A stretch of 64,000 nt of DNA from Clostridium hydrogenum (GTDB taxonomy: Bacteria > Bacillota > Clostridia > Clostridiales > Clostridiaceae): NCBI RefSeq assembly GCF_021432385.1, contig NZ_JAEACT010000002.1, forward strand, positions 186,001 to 250,000. The letters run 5' to 3'. The notes beneath the pieces were generated by a model. It made no database searches, was not told the DNA's origin, and was given only the letters and a program-made list of their open reading frames with translations. Below, in pieces: positions 43,849-52,213 of this stretch (its first letter is position 1; each line of letters starts with the position of its first letter). Made by a program: the position numbers and the translations under genes.

Positions 43849-44190
43849 ATGCTAACACAAGAAGAATTATTTGGTAAATGCCCTTATGCAACAGCTCAAA
43901 AAATACTATCTGGGAAATGGGCTCTTATAATTTTGCATCACTTAAATGGAGGCACTCGTAGATTTAATGAACTTCAAAAATTAATGCCAGATATTACACA
44001 AGCAACACTTACAAAACAACTGCGTACATTAGAACAATATAAAATGATTATTAGAACTGTCTACCCTGAAGTTCCCCCAAAAGTAGAATATAAACTCAGC
44101 GAAATGGGGGAAGACTTTTCTATAGTTTTAGATAGTCTTAAAGTATGGGGAGAAAAATATATAAAGACAATTACAAAGGACAAAGGATAA
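43849..44190 (+). CDS. HxlR family transcriptional regulator
   Basis: About 113 residues: CPYATAQKILSGKWALIILH, helix-turn-helix, and wing (VYPEVPPKVEYKLSEMG). The N-terminal Cys in CP is the redox-sensing position in several family members. The start at 43849 follows AAAGGAGAAC. It is divergent from the PPOX-type gene. A palindromic site sits just before it, consistent with autoregulation. Confidence 0.9.
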   Translation: MLTQEELFGKCPYATAQKILSGKWALIILHHLNGGTRRFNELQKLMPDITQATLTKQLRTLEQYKMIIRTVYPEVPPKVEYKLSEMGEDFSIVLDSLKVWGEKYIKTITKDKG

Positions 44191-44249
44191 ATCCAGTATA
44201 TTACTTAACTTTCATTCATAATTTAAAATTATTGCGAACTAATTTAATC

Positions 44250-44451
44250 AATTCACAATTCACAGTTCACAATGCACAATGAAGGTTGATTTGCCTTCCT
44301 TTTGTCAGGCAAATCTTAAATTATAAGCTTCGCTTAGCACCATAAATGGTGCTATTGCGTAAGCAATAAAAAAATAAGTTATAAGATTTTCTGTAGCTTT
44401 GCTACAGAAAATCCACCTTAATTGTGAATTGTGCATCGTGAATTGTGAATT
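44250..44451. repeat. Family B element with AATTCAC-type ends
   Basis: Left AATTCACAGTTCACAATGCAC, right the complementary run. Internal modules include TGCCTTCCTTTTGTCAGGCA, GCGTAAGC and TTTTCTGTAGCTTTGCTACA. The flanks retain traces of family A inner ends (AAAATTATTGCGAAC and TTCGCAAT). Confidence 0.85.
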
Positions 44452-44486
44452 GATTTAATTCGCAATCTTTATTTTTTGTAAAAGTA

Positions 44487-45089
44487 TTATAGCCGTATTA
44501 CAATACTCTTGCCTACGCCTTCATCCCTAAGTGGATGCTCTAATTCTTTAAAAACAAGTTCAATGCCAGAGATATCGTCTGGAAGTGCCGGTGACACAAT
44601 AAAATTATAATGAAAATACCCGCTTCCACCTGATCCATTTAACATTCGACAATCATGCTGCTCATCAATAAACATTTCATAACTAATGTGCCTTCTAGTA
44701 GAATGTTCTAAAGCTTCGCCTGTACTATCCCAATCTGCATTAAAGCTTACAACACTCGCATTAGAATACTGGTGAATATAATGGACTGAAAAAAGACGAT
44801 TTTCTACTTCTACATATTTTAGTGCTAATAAATTCTTTTGAAAACCTTCTGGCTTAACTAATGGCTTATACCTTTTTTCATTCATAAGTGCGCCAAATAG
44901 TGATTTTAAGAAATCCTCGTATAAATCAAATTTTTCTGCCCAATTAGCTATGTACTCAAAAGGTGGATAACCTGGATTATCCTTTGAAATTTCTTTGCGC
45001 TTGCTTATTAGTTCACAAATTTTTTCATCTACTTGTTTAATTTTTTCATCATAATATTCAGTCGGTCTCTTAAATGGCAATCGTTCCAT
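44487..45089 (-). CDS. Conserved hypothetical protein
   Basis: About 200 residues. An N-terminal helix-rich segment (YDEKIKQVDEKICELISKRK) may be a coiled coil. The rest is beta-rich (LFSVHYIHQYSNASVVSF, then HISYEMFIDEQHDCRMLNGS). No family recognised with confidence. The ATG at 45089 follows AAGGAGGT; upstream in-frame codons do not have a site. Confidence 0.6.
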   Translation of the reverse strand: MERLPFKRPTEYYDEKIKQVDEKICELISKRKEISKDNPGYPPFEYIANWAEKFDLYEDFLKSLFGALMNEKRYKPLVKPEGFQKNLLALKYVEVENRLFSVHYIHQYSNASVVSFNADWDSTGEALEHSTRRHISYEMFIDEQHDCRMLNGSGGSGYFHYNFIVSPALPDDISGIELVFKELEHPLRDEGVGKSIVIRL

Positions 45090-45230
45090 AATATACCTCC
45101 TTAAAATACTTTTTATATATATTCCATTATATATCACAAATTCATGTCACTTCAACTATCCTCCTAATGATTTTAAATTCCCCAAGGTTTTTCTAAGTTC
45201 TGTATTAATATACTATTTTCATTTTCCCTC

Positions 45231-45749
45231 TTATTTTATGAAAATCCAATATCTCTGGATTACTTCCCCATCCTTAAAAACTTCATTTTCTAATATTCCA
45301 CCACAAGCTTTTATAGTTTTAGCAGAAGCAATATTATTAACATCGCATGTAAGTAAAACTTTGCTCATGCCAAGCTTACTACATTCCTTCAAGGAAACTT
45401 TTAACATTTCCTTAGCATAACCTTTCCTGCGCTCATCTTTTCTCACACTATATCCAATATGTCCTCCGTAATTATATAAATACTCATTTAACTCATGCCT
45501 AATATTTATAATACCGACTAATTTATTATCTTCTTCCCTAATCGCCAAAAACACACTTGCAGTTACTTCAGTATGCTTTGTACTCTCATTTTCATTATCA
45601 AGTACAAATTTCATCCATTCTTCATAGACATCATACTCTTCCAAATATGATGTGCCAGCTAAATCATCACCATTTTGTATGAATTCACTTTTGTATTGTA
45701 AAACCTGATTCTTATATTCCATAGATGGTTTTACTAATAATATCATCAT
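45231..45749 (-). CDS. GNAT family N-acetyltransferase
   Basis: 172 residues with the GNAT fold: VGIINIRHELNEYLYNYGGH, then the acetyl-CoA loop SVRKDERRKGYAKEML and VLLTCDVNNIASAKTIKACG. The acceptor is unknown; small-molecule detoxification is common in this branch. AAGGGGGT precedes the ATG. Confidence 0.9.
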   Translation of the reverse strand: MMILLVKPSMEYKNQVLQYKSEFIQNGDDLAGTSYLEEYDVYEEWMKFVLDNENESTKHTEVTASVFLAIREEDNKLVGIINIRHELNEYLYNYGGHIGYSVRKDERRKGYAKEMLKVSLKECSKLGMSKVLLTCDVNNIASAKTIKACGGILENEVFKDGEVIQRYWIFIK

Positions 45750-45768
45750 AATACCCCCTTAAAATACA

Positions 45769-45829
45769 GGGGCTGTCGCACAAAATTATTTTATAAACAA
45801 ATTATAAATAATCCTAGTGTGACAGCCTC
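45769..45829. repeat. Minimal family A element
   Basis: Only 61 bp: GGGGCTGTCGCACAAAATTA at one end and the complement of GAGGCTGTCACACTAGGATT at the other, with no cargo. It probably represents the bare terminal-inverted-repeat unit of the family. It lies 3' of hisS. Confidence 0.8.
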
Positions 45830-45853
45830 TTTTATTACGTTTCGTGAACTCAA

Positions 45854-47140
45854 TTATTCCATTTTTATTTTTTCTTGTTCTCCTGTTGCCATGTCTTTTA
45901 CAACAATCTCTCCGCTATTAACTTCATCTTCGCCGATAATTACAACTTTCTTTATGTTAAGCTTATTTGCATAAGACATTTTCTTTTTAAGCTTGTCATC
46001 TTCTAAATATATTTCTGCCTTAGAGCCTTTTTCTTGAAGTTTTTTGCACACTTTAGCGCAGTAAGGAATTGTATCTCCAACAGGAATAATCAAATATTCT
46101 GTCGAAGTATTGTGTTCATATTTATCTATAAAGCCAATTTCTTTTAATACAAAGAATAATCTTGTTATTCCAATAGACATACCTACACCTGGAAGCACGC
46201 TGTCTGTATAGTTTTGTGCTAAGTTATCATATCTACCACCGGAACAAACCGAACCATAAGATTCATTTCCCTTCAATATTGTTTCAAATACAGTTCCAGT
46301 ATAATAATCAAGACCTCTTATAATCTTGAGATCTATTGAAAATTCTTTGTCCTCTACTCCAAATATATTTAAATAATTCTTAACTTCTTCTATTTCTTCT
46401 ATCCCCATCTTAAAGACTTCATTTTCTACACTAATTGCTTTAAGTTGTTCTATAATCTCATCATTAGAGCCCTGTATTCCCATTATATTGTTTATAGCTT
46501 CACTGTTTTCTTTTCCAACAAGTTTTTCTAAACCTTCTAGGAATTCTTCTCTAGTGATTTTTTCATATTTATCTATAAGTGTCATTACTTCCTGCATATT
46601 TTCTATGCCAAGTGAAGTTAAAAAGCCACTTAATATTTTTCTATTGCTTATTTGAAGTTTGTAAGTATCTAAACCTATTTTCTTGAGAGCTCTTGATGCC
46701 ATGGCTACTACAAGTGCATCATTTTTTATACTTAGCTTGCCATTTCCAACTATGTCAACATCGCACTGATAAAATTCCCTATAGCGTCCTTTTTGATTTC
46801 TTTCCCCTCTATATACCTTTCCAAGCTGATATCTCTTAAAAGGAAAAGTCAAATCATTCATATACTGAGCTGCAAACCTAGCAAAAGGAACAGTAAGGTC
46901 AAATCTTAAAGCTAAATTTTTATCTCCCTTTGTAAGCCTGTATACTTGTTTTTCAGTTTCACCTGCTGATTTTGCAAGTAAAACCTCTTCTTTTTCAATT
47001 ATTGGAGTATCCATAGGTAAAAAACCATTTTCCTCGTATACACCTGTAATTTTTGAAACTATATCATTAAATATTAATTGTTCATTTGGTAAAAGCTCCA
47101 TAAAGCCTGGTAAAATTGAAGGTTTTATTTTATTACTCAT
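45854..47140 (-). CDS. hisS: Histidyl-tRNA synthetase
   Basis: About 428 residues; charges tRNA-His with histidine. Class II motifs are intact: motif 2 region RGERNQKGRYREFYQCDVD, the histidine-binding GLDYYTGTVFE, and motif 3 GVGMSIGITRLF. A C-terminal anticodon-binding domain follows. The ATG at 47140 follows AAGGAGTG. A leader of about 300 nt with a His-rich peptide and terminator lies upstream, so expression is probably set by histidine supply or charging of tRNA-His. Confidence 0.95.
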   Translation of the reverse strand: MSNKIKPSILPGFMELLPNEQLIFNDIVSKITGVYEENGFLPMDTPIIEKEEVLLAKSAGETEKQVYRLTKGDKNLALRFDLTVPFARFAAQYMNDLTFPFKRYQLGKVYRGERNQKGRYREFYQCDVDIVGNGKLSIKNDALVVAMASRALKKIGLDTYKLQISNRKILSGFLTSLGIENMQEVMTLIDKYEKITREEFLEGLEKLVGKENSEAINNIMGIQGSNDEIIEQLKAISVENEVFKMGIEEIEEVKNYLNIFGVEDKEFSIDLKIIRGLDYYTGTVFETILKGNESYGSVCSGGRYDNLAQNYTDSVLPGVGMSIGITRLFFVLKEIGFIDKYEHNTSTEYLIIPVGDTIPYCAKVCKKLQEKGSKAEIYLEDDKLKKKMSYANKLNIKKVVIIGEDEVNSGEIVVKDMATGEQEKIKME

Positions 47141-47162
47141 TTTTAACACTCCTTATATTTTG

Positions 47163-47212
47163 GGGCTATGTTTTAAATAAATGTTGATTTTCACACTTAT
47201 TTAAAACATAGC
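47163..47212. repeat. Hairpin of GCTATGTTTTAAATAA arms
   Basis: An 18-to-20-bp inverted repeat with a short loop (TTGATTTTC), between the hisS attenuator and the hisS ribosome site. It could be an additional regulatory hairpin. Confidence 0.55.
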
Positions 47213-47242
47213 TTCCTTTAGTAAGTTTAGCTATTTTTAAAA

Positions 47243-47353
47243 TACAAAAACCATGCAAGCTTATACGTACCTGCATGGTTATCTAAATTATGACTCATTT
47301 CCATAATCACCAGGTAGATACAAGCCTCTAACGTTCATTAGACCTGTACCTAC
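47243..47353 (-). promoter_or_regulatory. hisS leader: structured hairpin plus terminator
   Basis: On the minus strand the leader peptide is followed by an extended hairpin (GTAGGTACAGG, TCTAA/TTAGA inner stem, CTTGTATCTAC; 47314-47353), then a terminator AACCATGCA...TGCATGGTTTTTG (47243-47280). The layout fits attenuation: ribosome position on the His codons would decide which stem forms. No T-box core (the UGGNACC motif) was found. Confidence 0.55.
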
Positions 47354-47381
47354 GATTACTTTATCGAGACACAAGCCCTCC

Positions 47382-47429
47382 CTAGTGATGATGTATTAAA
47401 GTTGTTACTTTAATTTTAAATGAAATCAT
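47382..47429 (-). CDS. Putative leader peptide MISFKIKVTTLIHHH
   Basis: A 15-codon reading frame with an AGGAGG site six bases before its ATG, ending in three histidine codons (CAT CAT CAC) and TAG. It lies upstream of hisS and directly before a hairpin and a terminator. This matches the logic of the histidine-operon leader peptides of enterobacteria, where ribosome stalling at His codons prevents termination. The peptide has not to my knowledge been described for a clostridial hisS; the role is inferred. Confidence 0.6.
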   Translation of the reverse strand: MISFKIKVTTLIHHH

Positions 47430-47512
47430 AATAATCCTCCTAGACCTAATATTAGGTTTATTATACATTATTGATGCTTTATTTTCAATACCACTATAAA
47501 TTAAAAATAATA

Positions 47513-47992
47513 TTAATCTATTTTATATGTATAAATAGTATCCTTTCCAGCTTTCACACTGGCTCCACGCACAAATTTTATATCATGTACCTTATCTAAA
47601 TTAGCTATTATAACTGGAACAATAAGTGAATATCCTTTGTTCTCTATAGCCTTCCTATCAAATTTAATTATTGGTTCACCCTTTTTAACCCTTTTTCCCT
47701 CTTCTTTAAGTAACTGAAAGCCTTCACCATTAAGCTCCACAGTATTAATTCCTATGTGTACTATAACTTCAGCACCATTGTCTAAAGTTATTCCAAATGC
47801 ATGTTGTTCCTTAAATACCAATGTTAATTCTCCATCCGCTGGTGAAACTACAACATCTCCAGTTGAGTCTACAGCAGCTCCAGACTTTGATAATATGTCA
47901 GTAAATACTTTATCCGGAACCTCTGATAAACTTATGATTTTACCCTCTATTGGAGAAACTAACTCATACTTATCTTCTACATAATTATTCAT
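47513..47992 (-). CDS. PTS glucose-type IIA component
   Basis: 159 residues with the EIIA-Glc/Crr pattern: LVSPIEGKIISLSEVPD, VVSPADGELTLVF, HAFGITLDNG (His64) and VIVHIGINTV (His79, the phosphorylated residue). It accepts a phosphoryl group from HPr and passes it to a IIB domain of a sugar permease. The ATG at 47992 is chosen for GGGAGGG and the true domain start; a long in-frame extension upstream is promoter DNA. There is no IIC/IIB gene next to it, so it may serve several permeases. Confidence 0.9.
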   Translation of the reverse strand: MNNYVEDKYELVSPIEGKIISLSEVPDKVFTDILSKSGAAVDSTGDVVVSPADGELTLVFKEQHAFGITLDNGAEVIVHIGINTVELNGEGFQLLKEEGKRVKKGEPIIKFDRKAIENKGYSLIVPVIIANLDKVHDIKFVRGASVKAGKDTIYTYKID

Positions 47993-48142
47993 AGCCATAC
48001 CCTCCCAACAAAACTCCTCATTTATATTATATTTTACACCATATACTATATTTTTTACAGTTATTTTTAAATTAACAACCAAAATGCCTTTTGGTATATA
48101 TGTAATTTTATACCCATATTCTGATTTAAATACACCTTTTCC

Positions 48143-48197
48143 TTGACATTCTAAAAAAAACACTTGTATAATTACATATAGACCAGTCACTATATAT
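48143..48197 (+). promoter_or_regulatory. Promoter and LmrA/YxaF-type operator
   Basis: TTGACA at 48143, an 18-bp spacer, TATAAT at 48167, then ATATAGACCAGTCACTATAT at the expected start site. The latter matches the LmrA/YxaF operator style (TAGACCAGTC...). A second copy precedes the transporter gene, so the TetR-type regulator probably represses both. Confidence 0.75.
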
Positions 48198-48221
48198 TTT
48201 TCATGAAAGGATTTATACTCT

Positions 48222-48806
48222 ATGAATAGTAAAACTAATTCAAAAGAAAAAATACTTCTAGCAGCTTCAAATCTTTTTCAAACAAAAGGCTATGCTGCCA
48301 CAGGGCTAAATGAAATTTTAAAAGAGAGCGGTGCACCAAAAGGCTCTTTATATTACTATTTTCCTAATGGAAAAGAAGAATTAGCTTTAGAAGCTATTAA
48401 ATTAGCAAAACAAGCTATATCCAGTAGATTAAAAATCACATTAAATAGTCACAGCAATCCTATCCAAGCTATACAAGCTCTTATTAAAAATATAACGAGA
48501 GATTTAAAAGAAACTAATGAGCTTCAAGATATGTCCTTAAGCTTAATAGCTTTAGAAACTTACTCTTCTAGTGAAATACTTAGAATTGCCTGCTGTGAAG
48601 CTTTCTTAAGCCTACAAAATATATATACTGAAAAATTACTTGAAAGCGGATTGCCTAAAGATACTGCAAATGAATTGGGTAAATTTATTCAAATTTTGAT
48701 TGAAGGAGCTATAACAGTGTCCGTTACTGAAAAAAGCCCTGATGCACTTTTAACAGTTAGCAATCAAATAGAAATTTTATTAAAGAGTTATCTACGCAAA
48801 GAATAG
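48222..48806 (+). CDS. TetR family regulator, LmrA/YxaF-type
   Basis: 194 residues. The N-terminal helix-turn-helix (LFQTKGYAATGLNEILKESG, then APKGSLYYYFPNGKEELALE) is close to that of LmrA, which represses drug pumps in Bacillus. The rest is the helical ligand-binding domain. An operator sits in its promoter, so it is likely autoregulated. The transporter gene downstream has a second operator. Confidence 0.88.
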   Translation: MNSKTNSKEKILLAASNLFQTKGYAATGLNEILKESGAPKGSLYYYFPNGKEELALEAIKLAKQAISSRLKITLNSHSNPIQAIQALIKNITRDLKETNELQDMSLSLIALETYSSSEILRIACCEAFLSLQNIYTEKLLESGLPKDTANELGKFIQILIEGAITVSVTEKSPDALLTVSNQIEILLKSYLRKE

Positions 48807-48838
48807 CTTGCCTAAAGTTATTCTGAAACTATTATAAC

Positions 48839-48855
48839 AACTGGTCTATATAATT
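48839..48855 (+). promoter_or_regulatory. Second LmrA/YxaF-type operator
   Basis: AACTGGTCTATATAATT, the inverted form of the site at 48176, about 55 bp before the transporter gene. Confidence 0.55.
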
Positions 48856-48909
48856 TAAAATTCAAGTAATTCGGAGTTAATTGAATTTCACTAAAAAGGA
48901 GACTTATTT

Positions 48910-50340
48910 ATGCTTAACCAAAATTTTCAACCCCAGGAAAAGAAGACAGTGCAATATAATACAAAGCCTATAATGTTTGTACTACTTTTCGGGTGTTTCA
49001 TAGGAATGTTTAATGAAACTATATTGAATGTAGCGCTTTCAAAACTTATGTCTGAAATGCATATATCAGCTATAACAGCTCAATGGCTTGCAACAGGATA
49101 TGTATTGGTTGTTGGCGTTCTTGTACCAATTACAGCTTTTCTCATGCACACTTTTACAACAAAACAACTATATATAAGTGCAATGGTATTATTTTTACTC
49201 GGAACTATATGTGCCGTATTTTCTAATTCATTTGCGCTGCTATTACTCTCAAGATTAATTCAAGCTTTAGGTGCTGGTATGCTTGTCCCTATTATGATGA
49301 ATTCTGCTTTAGTTGTAACTCCAAAAGAAAAGCATGGTTCAGTAATGGGTTTATGTATTTCTGTACTCACATTAGGTCCCGCACTCGGTCCAACTGTTTC
49401 TGGATTTTTACTACAATCTTTTTCATGGCATGTACTATTTATGTTGCTAATTCCATTTATAGTTATTTGCATAGTTGGCGGTTTTATGTTTTTAGAAAAT
49501 ACCTCTGAAATAACAAAACCTAAAATTGATTTTTTATCTATAGTCTTATCCTCTATAGGTTTTGCAGGAATTATATATGCAATAAGTTCAGCAAGTACTT
49601 CAGCTTTATCTTCTACTATTGTAATTTTAGCAATTGGACTAATATCTCTAACCATTTATGGCAAACGTCAATTATCTTTAAAACAACCAATCTTAGAAAT
49701 AAGATCCTTTAAGCATGCTATATTTACAATGGGCGTATTTATAATTATGATAATACAAATGTTTCAATTTTCAATGAATATGATAATACCCTTGCTTATG
49801 CAAAACGGCTTAAAAACATCATCATTTACCTCTGCACTTGTTTTATTACCTGGAATTCTCATTGGCGTTATTTTAACTCCACTTAATGGTATTATTTTTG
49901 ATAAAAAAGGCGGCAAAATATTAATTCCAGTTGGTTTCGCAATAATTTTAGTTTTTACTTTTTTATTATCTCGTTCTACCCCTTCAACACCTATATTACA
50001 AATTACTATTATGTACTGCTTAATAATGGTAGGGCAATCCATGACTATGTCACCTACTCAAACAACTGCTCTTAGTCAATTGCCAGCCAAAAATAATCCA
50101 GATGGCGTTGCAATAGTAAACACTGCAATGCAGCTTGCTGGCGCTTTAGGTTCAGCTTTATTTGTTGGCATTATGACAGCTTTTCAAAATAGTTATTTAC
50201 AAACTTCACATAATGCTACAAAAGCTATATTCAATGGTTTTAATCATTCTGTTGAAGTCGCAGCTGTACTCATGGCAGTTGGCTTTATATTGTCCTTAAA
50301 ACTTGCTTCAAAAAGCAATATTAAAAATTCAGTGAAATAA
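48910..50340 (+). CDS. MFS drug exporter, DHA2 family (LmrB/EmrB-like)
   Basis: 476 residues, 14 predicted helices. It begins with a cytosolic tail, then FNETILNVALSKLMSEMH and AITAQWLATGYVLVVGVLVP, the characteristic DHA2 motif D and region near helix 1/2, and a SRLIQALGAGMLVPIMMNSA motif. Proton-driven efflux of antibiotics such as lincomycin or puromycin is typical of the group. The preceding TetR-type gene probably represses it. Confidence 0.9.
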   Translation: MLNQNFQPQEKKTVQYNTKPIMFVLLFGCFIGMFNETILNVALSKLMSEMHISAITAQWLATGYVLVVGVLVPITAFLMHTFTTKQLYISAMVLFLLGTICAVFSNSFALLLLSRLIQALGAGMLVPIMMNSALVVTPKEKHGSVMGLCISVLTLGPALGPTVSGFLLQSFSWHVLFMLLIPFIVICIVGGFMFLENTSEITKPKIDFLSIVLSSIGFAGIIYAISSASTSALSSTIVILAIGLISLTIYGKRQLSLKQPILEIRSFKHAIFTMGVFIIMIIQMFQFSMNMIIPLLMQNGLKTSSFTSALVLLPGILIGVILTPLNGIIFDKKGGKILIPVGFAIILVFTFLLSRSTPSTPILQITIMYCLIMVGQSMTMSPTQTTALSQLPAKNNPDGVAIVNTAMQLAGALGSALFVGIMTAFQNSYLQTSHNATKAIFNGFNHSVEVAAVLMAVGFILSLKLASKSNIKNSVK

Positions 50341-50380
50341 ACATAGCCAAATGCATACAAAATGCATTTGGCTATGTTTA
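50338..50380. terminator. Bidirectional terminator
   Basis: Perfect 19-bp arms starting TAAACATAGCC with a five-base loop, between the convergent MFS and GGDEF genes. Both stop codons are part of the stem. Confidence 0.85.
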
Positions 50381-52096
50381 TCCTACAATTCTATTTCTTC
50401 CATTCTCCTTAGCTTCATATAACAAGTTATCAGCATTTTTTATACATTCGCTATTCATACTTACTTTATTCTCATATATTCCACCGCTTATAGTAACCTT
50501 CATTCCATTTTCCCAAGTATATGTATCAATATTAATTCTAATTTTTTCTGCTATTTCTTTTGCCACTTGCTCATCTGTATTTGGCATGATAATAATAAAT
50601 TCCTCTCCACCATACCTACCAGCATAATCCGTCTTCCTTATATTCTTCTTTATTATATTGCTAACTACAACCAAAACATCATCTCCGATTAAATGTCCGT
50701 AATTATCATTAATCTTTTTAAAATAATCAATATCAAACATTATAACACTAAATTTTTCATCTTTTTCCATGTATCCTACCATAGCCCTGTCTAATACCTT
50801 GTCAATATAATTTCTTTTGTACAAGCCTGTAAGATCATCTCTGATTGACCTTTCATATATGATTTGCTTTTCTATTTTTAACTTTTCTATATTAATTATT
50901 TCATTAGAATATTTCCTTATAATAATGTATGTTTCTAAAAATACAAATATAAACATACCTACTTGAAAACCGTATCTTCCAAATATCATTCCATTGCTTA
51001 CAAGTATATCGTTTAATGATGCCAGCACCAATACTATAAAAGCTGTAAGTGAAATAAGACTGTTTTCCTCCTTACACTTTACTTTTTTTATTAAAAAGAT
51101 TAGTAGGCTTAGTAATATAATAAATAAAGCAGCCTCGCCTAAAAAACCCAATCTATCATAAAATGTATTATTAGTTATTGTACATATAATAGTAAATATT
51201 ATTGAAAAATATAAAGCAGCCTTAAGTATTTTTTTAGGCAAATCCGGAAATAACTCTTTTAAAAATAAAACATATATGGGTATGTATAAATAATATGTTA
51301 TAGCTGCTGTTTTACTAAGCAACTCAAAAGGCATATTAGGGAAAAGATGCTCGATTATTCTTTCATTTAGAAACAGACATCTTAACTGTGTAAAAACACA
51401 TAATACGGAAAAATATAAAAAAGATTTATTATCCTTAAATTTTGAATACAAGCATAAAGATATTAGTTCAATAATGAATAATCCTCCTACTATTATTAAA
51501 TCTATGCTTGCACTTATTATAAACATATTCATAATTTTATCTTTAAGCCCAAGCTTCATAGACTTTAACACAGGATATATTATTCTGTAATTAGATGTCT
51601 GAATCACTATATCGGCTACTCCATTTGGTGCCGTAAAATATAAATAGCTTGGTAAATATATAGACTTTTCTTCTTCATAACTTTTACCGACTTGTCCTAC
51701 TTGTGCTTGTAAAATTCCATTAACCCAAATTTTTGATGCGGATAACGTACTTTCAAGTCTAATACCATAAACAATTCCCTTCGGAAGAAATATCTTTAAG
51801 TGCATTGTCATATAACCAGTATTTTTTCCATTTAATTGATTTGTTAATTTACTGGGTATGTTTAAATATCGATTAGCTTTTTGGAGCTTTACTTGCTCAG
51901 GATTAAGAAGTTTATTTATATATATTTCCCATTGTCCTTGAATATTTAAGCTTCCATTTCTTTCAAAATTATAATTTTTTAAATTCAAAGTACCTTTAAC
52001 TGCATTTGCACTTTCACAGGTATTCATTTCACTAAAAGCAGGATACACTCCTACTAATAAAATTATAAGAATAATAGGCAAAACAAATTTTTTCAT
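50378..52096 (-). CDS. Diguanylate cyclase with 7TM-DISM sensing region
   Basis: 572 residues: signal peptide, an extracytoplasmic carbohydrate-binding-like domain (7TMR-DISMED2, residues 30-180), seven membrane helices, then a GGDEF domain with DDLTGLYKRNYID and GRYGGEEFIIIMP. The active-site motif is GGEEF, so c-di-GMP synthesis is expected. It probably senses an outer ligand and regulates motility or surface attachment. AGGAGGT-like site (TTGGAGGTAGC) before the ATG. Confidence 0.92.
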   Translation of the reverse strand: MKKFVLPIILIILLVGVYPAFSEMNTCESANAVKGTLNLKNYNFERNGSLNIQGQWEIYINKLLNPEQVKLQKANRYLNIPSKLTNQLNGKNTGYMTMHLKIFLPKGIVYGIRLESTLSASKIWVNGILQAQVGQVGKSYEEEKSIYLPSYLYFTAPNGVADIVIQTSNYRIIYPVLKSMKLGLKDKIMNMFIISASIDLIIVGGLFIIELISLCLYSKFKDNKSFLYFSVLCVFTQLRCLFLNERIIEHLFPNMPFELLSKTAAITYYLYIPIYVLFLKELFPDLPKKILKAALYFSIIFTIICTITNNTFYDRLGFLGEAALFIILLSLLIFLIKKVKCKEENSLISLTAFIVLVLASLNDILVSNGMIFGRYGFQVGMFIFVFLETYIIIRKYSNEIINIEKLKIEKQIIYERSIRDDLTGLYKRNYIDKVLDRAMVGYMEKDEKFSVIMFDIDYFKKINDNYGHLIGDDVLVVVSNIIKKNIRKTDYAGRYGGEEFIIIMPNTDEQVAKEIAEKIRINIDTYTWENGMKVTISGGIYENKVSMNSECIKNADNLLYEAKENGRNRIVG

Positions 52097-52213
52097 GTGC
52101 TACCTCCAATTAACAATGCATCATAATAAAATATTATTATATTCATGTTAAATTAGCAAGTTTCTCATTTTATATTCCTATTATTCTATTTACAAATAGC
52201 ATGCGAAAATAAC

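Noticed and set aside
47290..47385. Minus-strand frame VIVGTGLMNVRGLYLPGDYG in the hisS leader
   Set aside because: Protein-like, but no plausible start and it coincides with a strong hairpin; kept only as an alternative in the hisS finding.
47160..47460. T-box riboswitch upstream of hisS
   Set aside because: The conserved T-box sequence (AGGGTGGNACCGCG-like) is absent.
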